The notes under the pieces are model-generated. The model was given only the letters and a program-made list of their open reading frames with translations. It made no database searches and was not told where the DNA came from. From positions 1 to 64,000 of the forward strand of contig MBRE01000034.1 in NCBI GenBank assembly GCA_001698425.1: a stretch of 64,000 bases of DNA. Direction: 5' to 3'. Of the stretch, positions 24,658-33,481 are shown piece by piece (the first letter of the stretch is position 1; every line of letters starts with the position of its first letter). A program made the position numbers and the translations under genes. Source of the DNA: Oscillatoriales cyanobacterium USR001 (GTDB lineage Bacteria > Cyanobacteriota > Cyanobacteriia > Cyanobacteriales > Microcoleaceae).

Positions 24658-26498
24658 AACCTGAAGTGGCCCGCAAACGGATTGAAGCTTTTGAAAGGCG
24701 TTTTGGAAGAACGCACTTAATTTTTGCGTGTCACGGTGCGTTTCCTTTGGCGTTAACGCCGGATTTGTTATACAAATTGTGGGCGAATTTCCAGCGGGAT
24801 ATTCACGGGAAGGTATTGGGAATTCCTTGGGTTGCTGTGGCAGATTTGTTGCTTTCGAGTTTGTGCGATGAGGTGGGGCGAGAACTTTATGAGATGGATA
24901 CGGCGGTGCGAAATTTGCTATTGAATCGGTTGAAAGAGGATGATAATTTTGGGCAGCTTCGGATTAATGAATTGTCTGATTTTTTGTTAGTTTATGTGGG
25001 GGGGCAACTTCAGAGTAATAACCAGGAAGTGCGAGATTTTGCTCAGGCGCAGCGGTGGACTGCTTTGGCGTATGTAAGGCCTAGTGAGGCTGCACAGGAG
25101 TTAAGATTGGCGCTTGAACGAACTTATAAGCAAGATAAGTCAGAACAACTGCGATTAGTGTCTTTGATAGAAGCTTTTGCAGAACCTCTCCCTGAATTTG
25201 AGCCGCTATTGGTTTATGCGCGTGAGATAGGGAAGTTTAAACGGAGTGACTCAGCGATTGCTGCTACTGGAGTTAGTCAGGAATTAGGACAGAGTAGCCA
25301 AGTAAAGACAGACGATTTTTCTAAAGAAGTATTAGATGGAATCAACCCACCTTTTAACAAGGAGCCTAGAGAAAACAATTTTGTAAGAATACAAGTAAGA
25401 ATACAAACCGTTATCCTGACCTTCGGGGATGGGGACTTTGAAAGAGGTTTTCCAGTAACCTGTCAGATTTGGCTAGGTAATGAGCGCTTCCCTACTCAAT
25501 TACAGGTAACTTTGCCTCCTACTGATGTTTATTCATCCTACTGCAATTGGCAGTCATATTACCAACATTTATACCATTTCTCTTTCTCTCATAGAGGGTT
25601 AGTAAGGATAGAAGGATACACCAATGGTTCTTTTACTGAATTGCGTAAACTCGCGCAAACCTTGCAAAATAGTATTAACAATTGGCTCAAGTCTGAATCA
25701 TTTCGCCCTTTGGTTGATTTGCTGTACCGCCAATTATTATCAACCGATAAAATACAAGTATTAATTGTAACTAAAAACCACTTTTTGCAGCGATTACCTT
25801 GGCATCTTTGGGAATTTTTTGAATATTATCCCAAGGCTGAATTGGCTTTTGGATTTCTATCTACAAAAATTAAACAATCAACGCATTCAAGAAATAAAGT
25901 CAGAATCTTCGCTCTTCTCGGTACAGGAATAAATGTGGATGTAGATATAAATTTAATCAAACAATTACCTAATACAGAGTCAGTATTTTTAGTAGAGTCA
26001 AGTCGTGAGCGACTTAACGATCAACTTTGGGATGAACAAGGTTGGGATATTTTCTATTTTGGGGGTTTGAGTTCTAGCGATAGTGATGATAACAATGGTG
26101 AAATTAGATTGAATTCAACAGATATTTTAACGGCAGAGGAATTAAAATTTTCACTGAAAAGAGCAGTTGAACGAGGTTTGAAATTAGCTATTTTCAACTC
26201 TTGTGATGGGTTAGGAATAGCCAATAAATTAGCTGATTTGGGAAGCTTGACAATCATCGTCATGCGTGGCCCATTATCAGATGAAGTTGTACAAGAGTTC
26301 TTGAAGCATTTTCTGAGTGCATTTTCAAGTGGTCAGTCTTTATACGCTTCATTGCGAAAAGCACGAGAAAGATTGCAGGCGTTAGAAGATATATATCCTT
26401 TTGCGAGTTGGTTGCCAGTAATTTTTCAGAATCCAGCCGAAGAACCTCCGACTTGGCAAGGGTTTCTTAATACGACAACGGACACAAATAAGGAATGA
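24654..26498 (+). CDS. Helical constant-component domain - degenerate CHAT fusion protein
   Basis: Residues 1-195 are a helical domain (RKRIEAFERRFGRTHLIFAC, LTPDLLYKLWANFQRD, LSSLCDEVGRELYEMD) seen as a shared component of cyanobacterial vWA-MoxR conflict loci. A 50-residue linker leads to a CHAT domain from about 245. Cys517 is kept (FNSCDG), but the His box that reads FxGHS in all five paralogues is YFGGLSSS here, with Leu472 (TTG at 26067-26069). The domain is probably an inactive caspase, perhaps a scaffold or regulator of the active CHAT-iSTAND protein encoded first in the operon. The last codons lie in a palindromic element that supplies the stop. Confidence 0.85.
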   Translation: MKPEVARKRIEAFERRFGRTHLIFACHGAFPLALTPDLLYKLWANFQRDIHGKVLGIPWVAVADLLLSSLCDEVGRELYEMDTAVRNLLLNRLKEDDNFGQLRINELSDFLLVYVGGQLQSNNQEVRDFAQAQRWTALAYVRPSEAAQELRLALERTYKQDKSEQLRLVSLIEAFAEPLPEFEPLLVYAREIGKFKRSDSAIAATGVSQELGQSSQVKTDDFSKEVLDGINPPFNKEPRENNFVRIQVRIQTVILTFGDGDFERGFPVTCQIWLGNERFPTQLQVTLPPTDVYSSYCNWQSYYQHLYHFSFSHRGLVRIEGYTNGSFTELRKLAQTLQNSINNWLKSESFRPLVDLLYRQLLSTDKIQVLIVTKNHFLQRLPWHLWEFFEYYPKAELAFGFLSTKIKQSTHSRNKVRIFALLGTGINVDVDINLIKQLPNTESVFLVESSRERLNDQLWDEQGWDIFYFGGLSSSDSDDNNGEIRLNSTDILTAEELKFSLKRAVERGLKLAIFNSCDGLGIANKLADLGSLTIIVMRGPLSDEVVQEFLKHFLSAFSSGQSLYASLRKARERLQALEDIYPFASWLPVIFQNPAEEPPTWQGFLNTTTDTNKE

Positions 26499-26590
26499 AA
26501 ATTAAATAACTTGATGATTTGGTTCGTAGTAAGCGCTTTAGCGCTCTTTGCGCTTACTACAAACCAGCAAATTATTTAATTTCTATTCCT
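26491..26590. repeat. 100-bp palindromic element, copy 1
   Basis: The ends are inverted (AGGAATGAAAATTAAATAA at left; TTATTTAATTTCTATTCCT at right), with an inner hairpin at 26521-26565 (GTAGTAAGCGC/GCGCTTACTAC). AAATA flanks both sides, a possible target duplication in an A-rich context. The left end overlaps and supplies the stop codon of the degenerate CHAT gene. An inverted copy lies at 26788-26887, and the core recurs at 45708-45822. Confidence 0.85.
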
Positions 26591-26662
26591 AAATAGGAAA
26601 AGATATACCGAGACTAATTACAAACTGGTTAGAAGTAGACCGATAACTATAGGAAGTCAAAC

Positions 26663-26782
26663 ATGAAAGCCCAACTTTACGACACCATTCAAACTTTCGT
26701 TGATATTAATGCCGATTTTGATCGCCGCGATCGCATTATTCCCAAAGGTACGTCAAGCTCAATATTACCAAAAATTGTTTAA
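26663..26782 (+). pseudogene. Truncated small gene (39-residue stub, possibly DUF4926-like)
   Basis: After AGGAAGTCAAAC, an ATG at 26663 opens MKAQLYDTIQTFVDINADFD, then IIPKGTSSS, and stops at 26780-26782, six bases before a palindromic element. The start resembles small cyanobacterial proteins (possibly DUF4926) that continue for another 40 residues after IPKGT. The downstream part is missing, so the gene looks truncated by element insertion or deletion. Family assignment is tentative. Confidence 0.5.
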
Positions 26783-26787
26783 TTATT

Positions 26788-26887
26788 AGGAATGACAATT
26801 AAATAATTTGCTCGTTTGTATTAAGCGCAAAGAGCGCTAAAGCGCTTACTACGAACCAAATCATTAAGTTATTTATTTTTCATTCCT
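26788..26887. repeat. 100-bp palindromic element, copy 2 (inverted relative to copy 1)
   Basis: It has the same length and ends (AGGAATGACAATTAAATAA ... CATTCCT) as the element at 26491-26590 but lies in opposite orientation: the GTAGTAAGCGCTTTAGCGCT arm is on the other strand. It sits between the truncated small gene and the brnT remnant. Confidence 0.85.
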
Positions 26888-26922
26888 TAGTGAGGATAAA
26901 GATTCGATTACCTTTTGGCCGA

Positions 26923-27045
26923 ATGAATAAAATAACCTTTCAGTGGGATGAGCAAAAAATAAAATTTAGAGAAGAAGATTCTATCATTAGAATTATCTCA
27001 GCCAGAAAAGCAACTAAAAATGAAAGTAAAGAATATAGGAGATAA
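26923..27045 (+). pseudogene. brnT: brnT toxin remnant with internal deletion
   Basis: The 40-codon frame reads MNKITFQWDEQK, the BrnT N-terminus, then jumps to IIRIISARKATKNESKEYRR, the BrnT C-terminus. A full BrnT is about 90 residues, so roughly 45-50 central residues are gone while the frame is kept. The deleted part includes most of the RNase fold, so toxicity is presumably lost. The intact brnA antitoxin follows after four bases, with AGGAG inside the end of this frame. This is a decayed BrnTA module. Confidence 0.82.
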
Positions 27046-27049
27046 AACA

Positions 27050-27274
27050 ATGGAACCGGAATACGATCTATCAAAAATGAAAAAAAGACCTAATCCTTTT
27101 GCTAAACAGTTAAAAAAACAGATCGCGATTTCTCTCGAAATTGATGTGATTGAATATTTTGAAACGATGGCTCAGGAAAAAGGTATATCTTCTCAGGAAC
27201 TAATTAACCTTTATTTGCAAGATTGCGTTGTTTCTAAGCGTAAATTATCTCTAAAGAAAAGAGCGTTTAGCTAA
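27050..27274 (+). CDS. brnA: BrnA-type antitoxin
   Basis: The 74-residue protein contains KKRPNPFAKQLKKQIAISLE, then DVIEYFETMAQEKGISSQEL and INLYLQDCV, the ribbon-helix-helix pattern of BrnA. ATG27050 follows AGGAG by eight bases; an in-frame start at 27020 lies inside the brnT remnant. BrnA normally neutralises BrnT and represses the operon. Here its toxin is truncated, so it may be a free antitoxin or autorepressor. Confidence 0.85.
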   Translation: MEPEYDLSKMKKRPNPFAKQLKKQIAISLEIDVIEYFETMAQEKGISSQELINLYLQDCVVSKRKLSLKKRAFS

Positions 27275-27387
27275 CGATGATGAAATTGCAGAATTTTAGT
27301 TAGAGAACTATTAATAATCAGATGATGAGGTATAATAGAAGCCAAAGTCAGCCCGGAAATCAACTTTAACAAAAACAATCACTCAAA

Positions 27388-27603
27388 ATGGTAACTACCT
27401 ATCGTTTAAAAGCTAGTGAACTCGATCAGAGCTTTTTAGAAAGATTAAAAGCCACTTATGGAGATCAAGAAATAGAAATCAGCGTTTCTAACTTAACAAC
27501 ACAACTAGACGCGATGGCAAACGATCCATCTATTCAAGCTGAGATTCAGCAAATAGAACAGGAATTTAAAATCACTGAAATGGATGGTTTAACTGATTTA
27601 TGA
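27388..27603 (+). CDS. Small antitoxin of MazF-type pair
   Basis: The 71-residue acidic protein starts MVTTYRLKASELDQSFLERL; a central EIEISVSN strand and a helical acidic tail (IQQIEQEFKITEMDGL) follow. It ends in a four-base overlap with the MazF-like gene. Small proteins of this shape precede MazF-like toxins in cyanobacteria. The assignment rests mainly on position. Confidence 0.78.
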   Translation: MVTTYRLKASELDQSFLERLKATYGDQEIEISVSNLTTQLDAMANDPSIQAEIQQIEQEFKITEMDGLTDL

Positions 27604-27947
27604 CCATTCAAAGAGGCGAGATTTATTTTGTTAATCTTAATCCTGTTCAGGGCAGAGAACAAGCAGGACAAAGACCAGTGTTAATTTTATCAATTGATTC
27701 TCTTAACCAACTACCCTTAGTTATTACTGTAATTGTAGGAACAAAAGGTGAAAATATCACCCGCGACTTTCCCACTAATGTGCGTGTTTCTTCTTCTGAA
27801 AGTGGACTGCCAATGGAGACTGTTTTTTTATGTTTTCAAATCCGTTCTTTGGATAAAAATCGTTTTCCTGATTCTCCAGCAGGACGAATTTCTGAAACTA
27901 AAATGGCAGAAATTGAGACATCAATTCGTTATTGTTTAGGGTTATAG
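27600..27947 (+). CDS. MazF/PemK-family mRNA interferase toxin
   Basis: The protein opens with RGEIYFVNLNPVQGREQAGQRPVLILS, the MazF/PemK signature with the conserved Arg and Gly-Gln pair; the first 14 residues alone (RGEIYFVNLNPVQG) are diagnostic. PLVITVIVGTKG, GLPMETVFLCFQIRSLDKNR and a final helix complete the fold. It probably cleaves mRNA when freed from the coupled antitoxin. ATGA overlap with the preceding gene supports co-translation. Confidence 0.9.
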   Translation: MTIQRGEIYFVNLNPVQGREQAGQRPVLILSIDSLNQLPLVITVIVGTKGENITRDFPTNVRVSSSESGLPMETVFLCFQIRSLDKNRFPDSPAGRISETKMAEIETSIRYCLGL

Positions 27948-27968
27948 AATATAAGGAAGTGAATTAAA

Positions 27969-28415
27969 TTGACAAAAGTTAAAGAGAACACAAAAATCTG
28001 CAAATCTTCCCCGCCACATCTATCGCAACCGCCTGCTGTGCGGGATATTTACTTTGATTGTTGCAATGGCGGGATTATTGCGGTAGATGTAGCTCAGAAC
28101 GGGAAGGGGTGGGTTCTTTGTACTGAAGAAGATTTTGATCAAGATTCTGAGGCAATCCTGGAATTTTGCCGTGAAACCATCCGCTTAGTTGAAGCGGCGG
28201 AAATTCCAGAGGGGCAGTTAAGTCTACCTTTTGATGACGATGATATTGGATTTGTGGAAGAGCAACTTATGAGCGAGGCCGAGTGCAAAGCTCAAGAATT
28301 TTACGAGTTGCTACAGACGATTGAAAATTTGCCGATCGCGAAACAGGCGACAATTATTCGGGAAATTGGCGATCGGCTTGGCCGCGATACGGTAATTTCG
28401 ATTTTGGGATTTTAG
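27969..28415 (+). CDS. Hypothetical protein with acidic central region
   Basis: A 148-residue soluble protein not assigned to a family. It shows VRDIYFDCCNGGIIAVDVAQNG and GWVLCTEEDFDQDSE near the N-terminus, an acidic stretch (PFDDDDIGFVEEQL) and a helical end (IAKQATIIREIGDRLGRDTV). The start is TTG27969 with AAGGAAG about a dozen bases upstream; no ATG is close. It lies between a MazF pair and tRNA-Val without overlap. Confidence 0.7.
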   Translation: MTKVKENTKICKSSPPHLSQPPAVRDIYFDCCNGGIIAVDVAQNGKGWVLCTEEDFDQDSEAILEFCRETIRLVEAAEIPEGQLSLPFDDDDIGFVEEQLMSEAECKAQEFYELLQTIENLPIAKQATIIREIGDRLGRDTVISILGF

Positions 28416-28480
28416 CCAAGATTTAGTCAAGTTTGTTATGCTGAGTTAGCAATTCCTTCGCGCGGAAGGGGATGACTAAA

Positions 28481-28552
<72 letters not shown>

Positions 28553-28615
28553 GTGAAAAACAAATATAACACAACCAACCAAAATAAATCAACCGCTTAA
28601 TTAATATTTTCTCCC

Positions 28616-29347
28616 TCAATCCCCTTGGGGATACTCCTCCCATAAACTCGTAGTCTGTCGCAAACTCAGAAACTCCCCATTTCCCAAAATCAAATGATCC
28701 AACAGCGGAATCGCCAAAAATTGCGCCCCCGCCAACAATTGCCGAGTTAAAGCAATATCCTCTGGGCTCGGTTCCAGATTCCCCGATGGGTGATTATGAG
28801 AAATTATTGTCCGCGTGGCCCCCTGACGAATTACTTCGCGGAAAATATCTCGCGGATGGGCTAAAGTTTCTGTGGCTGTCCCGATCGTAATCACCTGGGT
28901 TCCTAATAACCGATTTTTTACATCCATCAGCAACACTGCAAAATGTTCTTGCTGCTTCCACATCAGATCCTGACTCAGCGCATCTGCGGCTGCTTGGGGA
29001 CTATCAATCATTGCTAAATCAGGCGATCGCGACTGAAAAACTCGCTTTCCTAACTCAACGGCAGCTAAAATTGTCGTGGCCTTTGCAGGTCCAATCCCGT
29101 GAATTTGCGTCAATTCCTGAACGCTAATATTTCGCAATATAGACAGCGGATCGCGCTGATGTAGGCTTAATTGATTTAAAATAAATTGTCCCAAACCTAC
29201 TGCCGAAAGCTTACCAGGTCCCTGACCCGTCCCCAAAAGAATCGCGATTAATTCCGCTGTAGACAGACTTTTAGCGCCATTCGCCATTAATCTTTCGCGG
29301 GGTCGTTCGCTGGTTGGTAAATCGGCAATTCTCAGGCTGTAGGTCAT
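28616..29347 (-). CDS. radC: RadC family (JAB/MPN) protein
   Basis: A 243-residue protein with the RadC order: an N-terminal [20 protein letters not shown], a helix-hairpin-helix region ([19 protein letters not shown]) and a C-terminal JAB domain with [14 protein letters not shown]. RadC was once linked to DNA repair; its true role is unsettled. The length is normal for the family. It stands alone on the minus strand, downstream of the NB-ARC WD40 gene. Confidence 0.92.
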   Translation of the reverse strand: MTYSLRIADLPTSERPRERLMANGAKSLSTAELIAILLGTGQGPGKLSAVGLGQFILNQLSLHQRDPLSILRNISVQELTQIHGIGPAKATTILAAVELGKRVFQSRSPDLAMIDSPQAAADALSQDLMWKQQEHFAVLLMDVKNRLLGTQVITIGTATETLAHPRDIFREVIRQGATRTIISHNHPSGNLEPSPEDIALTRQLLAGAQFLAIPLLDHLILGNGEFLSLRQTTSLWEEYPQGD

Positions 29348-29468
29348 GGATGTAGAGGCGATCGTAACTTAGACAATAAAACAATATTATCCTATAACAA
29401 TACTCCGGCTTTAGCCCGATCGAGTTTCAAAGCTGTTCGATCATTGCGATCGCGGATACAGATAACGG

Positions 29469-29497
29469 GTAGGGACACGGCATTGCCGTGTCCCTAC
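29469..29497. repeat. Perfect hairpin between radC and the NB-ARC WD40 gene
   Basis: GTAGGGACACGGCA and its complement TGCCGTGTCCCTAC are separated by one base. Such hairpins are dispersed in cyanobacterial genomes. It lies just downstream of the NB-ARC gene end and could terminate its transcript, though no long T run follows. Confidence 0.75.
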
Positions 29498-29521
29498 TGT
29501 ACTTCATAAACCTGGAATCCG

Positions 29522-32500
29522 CTATAATTCCGCACCTAACGCTTTTAATGTCTTTTCTTCCACTTCTTTTAACCCTTCAATTCCTCTAATTTTCATTCCT
29601 TGATAGGGACGCTCTACTTCTAAAGTAGCCAAACAGTCTCCTGTCTTGGTATCCCACAATTTAATCGTTTCATCAGAACTTCCACTCGCAACAATTTCAC
29701 TATTAGGACTAAATGCCACTGACAAAATATTACTTTTATGCCCTAAGCAATGATGCAAAAGTTCATACTTATTAGTATCAGTATTAACCTGATATAAACA
29801 CAAGGTATTATTAACACTACCAAAAGCTAAAAATTGACCATCGGGACTAAATTCTACCTTATACGTCCAAACCAGTTGTCCCTCAAATTGCTGGATTTCA
29901 TCGCCTGTTTCTACATCCCATAACCGCACGGTTTGATCGTAACTGCTACTAACTAATTTTTTGCCATCAGGACTAAAGGCTAATCCAAGAATTTCTCGTT
30001 TATGTCCTTTTAAAGTTTGTATATCTTTATCTGTCTGGATATTCCGCAACTTGATCAAAGGTTTAACACCGCCCACCGCGATAATTTTACTATCAGGACT
30101 AACGGCCAGAGAAAACAATTGATCTAGTTCGGGTTCCCAAGGCTTGACAGACTCTTCAATAAGATTTCGGATCTTTACTTTATGATCGTCACCCGCACTA
30201 ATTAAAAATTTTCCATCGGGAGTAAATGCTACACAATAAAGTTGATCTGTATGTTCTGAGAATGTCTCAACACATTCACCTCTTGGGGTATCTGTTGAGA
30301 AGTTCCATAATTTCACTGTAAAATCCCAACTACTACTGGCGAGAGTGTTACCATCAGGACTAAAGGCGATCATTTGCAATCGTTCATCATGTCCTCGCCA
30401 AGTATGAAGTAATTTCTTGTTTTCTGTATCCCACAGTCTCAGTGTTTTATCATCACTACCGCTAACTAACACTTTCCCATCCCGACTAAAAGCAAGTCCT
30501 CGTATCCAATTGTTATATCCCCGAAAAGTTTCTATCAGATAGGCTTTATCGGGTTGTTCCACATTCCAAACTCCTACAGTTTTATCAGCACTGCTACCGA
30601 TCAAAAATTTTCCATCAGGACTAAATTTAACTTGGTGCATCCAACTACTATGTCCTTCCAGAGTCGTGATAAGTTCGATATTTTGAATATCAGAAATATT
30701 CCATAATTTTACCTTTTTATCCCCACTCCCACTGGCGAAAATCTTCCCATCCGGACTAAAATCCAAGGCTCGGATCTCATTTTCATGGGCCTTAGTTATA
30801 GTGTGAATATGGCTAATGTTATTCGGATCACTCATATCCCAGAGTTTAATCGTGAAATCCTTCCGGCTACCAGCAGCTAATATTGTTCCATCACAGTTAA
30901 ATGCAATACCACCACCTTCTACATCTCGATATTCTGGTATAGTGATCAATAGTTGACCATTTTCGACATTCCAGACTTTGATACTTTTGTCTTTACTTGC
31001 TGTCACCAAAATTTCTCTATTAGGACTAAAAATAAGTGCAGTGACAGACAAGGTGTGTCCTGATAAAGTCTTGATATGTTTTCCTGTATTGAAATCCCAT
31101 AAATTTACTTGTCCATTATTGAGACAATTAGTGGCTAAGATTTGTTGATTATAACTAATAGCGCTAACGGTTAATTTATCAGATGTTTCGGCTTCAATGG
31201 GAATACTTTGTTTAGATTTGCCTGTAGTGATATCCCAAAAACGGATGTTTTTATCACGACTGAAACTAATCAAAGTATTACTACCTGGAGTGAAACTCAG
31301 AGAGGTAATGTATTCAGTATTATCGCATAAAGTATGTCTTTTTTTCAGCTTTTCTATGTCCCATATATGAATATTTCCTAGATCATCACCCACTGCTAAA
31401 ATTGTACCATCAGCACTAAAGACTGCCTGCCAGACTTCTCCCATCACTTCGGGAAAAACACAATTTTCTAACTCTGCATTTTCTAAATTAACTTGATGTA
31501 ATTCAACATCTCTTAAAAAGGCTTGTTTAATAGTTAATCCAGAAAAATCATCACCGGTTAAGTCGGCTTTCAGAATACATAATAAATTGATGAGATTGCC
31601 CGCAGCATATCCTCTCAGTTTTTTGGTTCTAATTGTGTCAATCAATCCTTTTAAATGGGTAATGACTTCATCTTTACTACCTAATTCAGTCGTTAATTTA
31701 TCAATAATTGGCTGAATAATCAGACGTTTTTGAACTTCTCGAATATTGTCCTTAGAATTGGCTTTTAATAACGCATAAGAATTAAATTTATCTAGTTCTC
31801 CTGATTTGATTTCTTGATAAATTTCATTTTTTAATTTTTCCGTCATGTATTCCATGATCACATTTTGTAAAGTGTGACGCGAAGAATTTGTTTCAATCAG
31901 CGATCGCCGCTTCAAATCAGATAATTCCTCTGGCCAGATTTCTGATAGCGGCCGAAGTAGATCATCTTCCAATTCATCTCTTGAAACTAATTCTCGATTA
32001 ATAGCTAACCAATACATCACCGAGCGTTCTAATTCTTGCAAGCGTTGATACTGCTGATCTAATAAGTCATTAATCCCTCTGTTAATAATTTTAGGTTTCT
32101 TCAAAAATTTATTAATTTCACCATTAAACACATCTGTAATAAAGCTGGATATGAGTTTTAAAGCCAAAGGATTTCCATCATAAATATTAATCAATCTCTG
32201 CTTTTCTTCTGGAGTACCTGATAAACCTTTCTCATCAAGAATTGTTTCTGCTTCTGTCGATAAACCAGAAAGAGGTTGCGCTTTCACGGGTCCATTAATT
32301 CCCTCCAGAATTGCCACTTCACTTGGCTTTTCCCGACTGGTAATTACCAAACAACTTTTATGGTCAGGTTGTCCAATCCGTGTGAGTAAATCTCCATAAT
32401 TCTCATAGCCAGGTAAGTATTTCCCTACATTTTGTTCACCTTGAAAAATTGTCTCGAAGTTATCTAAAACAATTAAATATTGAGATGTTTTCAAAATTTC

Positions 32501-33058
32501 CATGAAAACATTAATTTTAGCTGTTAGGTTTTCGGGATTCCTTTCACGGGAAATACGTTGAATTAAGTCGGTTAAAAGAATATCTAATTTGGGCGCTTCT
32601 CGCAAACTTCGCCAGATGATAAATTTAAAGTTTTGTTGAATTTGCTTGACAAGTGCTACCGATAATAAGCTTTTACCCATGCCTCCATTTCCTAATATCG
32701 CCACTAAAGGACAGCGATCGTTAATAATCCATTTTTCGAGTGTCGCGAGTTCAAGGTTTCGTCCGACAAAACCTTGAGTATCATTTAGTGCTTCACCCCA
32801 GTCAATGTTTGTATAGTGTGGGGGACCGTCGCCCCCTTCTAGCTCAACAACTTGTTCCCAGTCAACACCTACAGCTTGACAAATTCCAATAAAGGCATAC
32901 CGATCGATGGCAATTCTTGCCCAAAACCGCTTTAGTGTCGCTGTTGAGGTTGTGGCATCTTTTGCCCAGTTTAAAGCGTCTTTCCGCCAACGTTTCTTGT
33001 GTCTAGCCTCATCAACGATTTTTAGCCCCTGTTCTGATGCCCTCAGCGTATCAGCCAT
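29522..33058 (-). CDS. NB-ARC ATPase with 14 WD40 repeats
   Basis: Residues 1-75 form a helix-turn-helix-like N-terminal domain (MADTLRASEQGLKIVDEARH, AFIGICQAVGVDWEQVVEL) common in cyanobacterial signal ATPases. An NB-ARC/STAND domain follows, with Walker A (AILGNGGMGKSLL, about 124-134), Walker B (YLIVLDNFE) and the sensor strand SCLVITSREKP. A helical region and a short pentapeptide-like stretch (LTIKQAFLRDVELHQVNLEN) lead to 14 WD40 repeats, enough for two seven-bladed propellers. STAND proteins oligomerise on ligand binding; no effector domain is visible, so the N-terminal domain probably recruits or acts as one. Several WD blades are highly alike (SPDGKxLxSxSxDxT). Confidence 0.93.
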   Translation of the reverse strand: MADTLRASEQGLKIVDEARHKKRWRKDALNWAKDATTSTATLKRFWARIAIDRYAFIGICQAVGVDWEQVVELEGGDGPPHYTNIDWGEALNDTQGFVGRNLELATLEKWIINDRCPLVAILGNGGMGKSLLSVALVKQIQQNFKFIIWRSLREAPKLDILLTDLIQRISRERNPENLTAKINVFMEILKTSQYLIVLDNFETIFQGEQNVGKYLPGYENYGDLLTRIGQPDHKSCLVITSREKPSEVAILEGINGPVKAQPLSGLSTEAETILDEKGLSGTPEEKQRLINIYDGNPLALKLISSFITDVFNGEINKFLKKPKIINRGINDLLDQQYQRLQELERSVMYWLAINRELVSRDELEDDLLRPLSEIWPEELSDLKRRSLIETNSSRHTLQNVIMEYMTEKLKNEIYQEIKSGELDKFNSYALLKANSKDNIREVQKRLIIQPIIDKLTTELGSKDEVITHLKGLIDTIRTKKLRGYAAGNLINLLCILKADLTGDDFSGLTIKQAFLRDVELHQVNLENAELENCVFPEVMGEVWQAVFSADGTILAVGDDLGNIHIWDIEKLKKRHTLCDNTEYITSLSFTPGSNTLISFSRDKNIRFWDITTGKSKQSIPIEAETSDKLTVSAISYNQQILATNCLNNGQVNLWDFNTGKHIKTLSGHTLSVTALIFSPNREILVTASKDKSIKVWNVENGQLLITIPEYRDVEGGGIAFNCDGTILAAGSRKDFTIKLWDMSDPNNISHIHTITKAHENEIRALDFSPDGKIFASGSGDKKVKLWNISDIQNIELITTLEGHSSWMHQVKFSPDGKFLIGSSADKTVGVWNVEQPDKAYLIETFRGYNNWIRGLAFSRDGKVLVSGSDDKTLRLWDTENKKLLHTWRGHDERLQMIAFSPDGNTLASSSWDFTVKLWNFSTDTPRGECVETFSEHTDQLYCVAFTPDGKFLISAGDDHKVKIRNLIEESVKPWEPELDQLFSLAVSPDSKIIAVGGVKPLIKLRNIQTDKDIQTLKGHKREILGLAFSPDGKKLVSSSYDQTVRLWDVETGDEIQQFEGQLVWTYKVEFSPDGQFLAFGSVNNTLCLYQVNTDTNKYELLHHCLGHKSNILSVAFSPNSEIVASGSSDETIKLWDTKTGDCLATLEVERPYQGMKIRGIEGLKEVEEKTLKALGAEL

Positions 33059-33271
33059 GCTTCACCATTACCCCTACGGTACTCTGAGCCAATTTTAGCT
33101 CATTTTGGTTCAGTAAAAGAAGCGGTGAGCCATTTAAGAGAGCTATTTAATGAACCTAAAGAATGAGCCGAAGTGAGCCGCCACGCCAATTGGTATCTGG
33201 GATATTAGGAATATGGGAAGCAACGTTAAGCCATTGCTTCTCCACAGTTAATTTTATTCACAGATTCCATT

Positions 33272-33451
33272 ATGAACTTATTTCTCTCTAAATCAGTTCC
33301 TTTACTGATGTTAGGTTTGATCGCACCCTGGACTTTGCCATTGGCGGCAGTTGCCAGCACCTCAACAGTGAAAACGGAGACAGTGTTGAACAATAATGTA
33401 TCTCAACAGATGTGTGTCGGGAAGGAGGGTAGTAAATATCCCTGTCCTTAA
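33272..33451 (+). CDS. Small secreted protein (59 residues)
   Basis: The frame begins with a clear signal peptide (MNLFLSKSVPLLMLGLIAPW, then LAAVAS) and a short mature part ending CVGKEGSKYPCP, with two Cys that could pair. It is too short for usual gene cut-offs but well formed. No family recognised. The IS inserted downstream lies 30 bases after its stop. Confidence 0.5.
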   Translation: MNLFLSKSVPLLMLGLIAPWTLPLAAVASTSTVKTETVLNNNVSQQMCVGKEGSKYPCP

Positions 33452-33481
33452 TTAATAGATCCCCCAACCCCCTTAAAAAGG

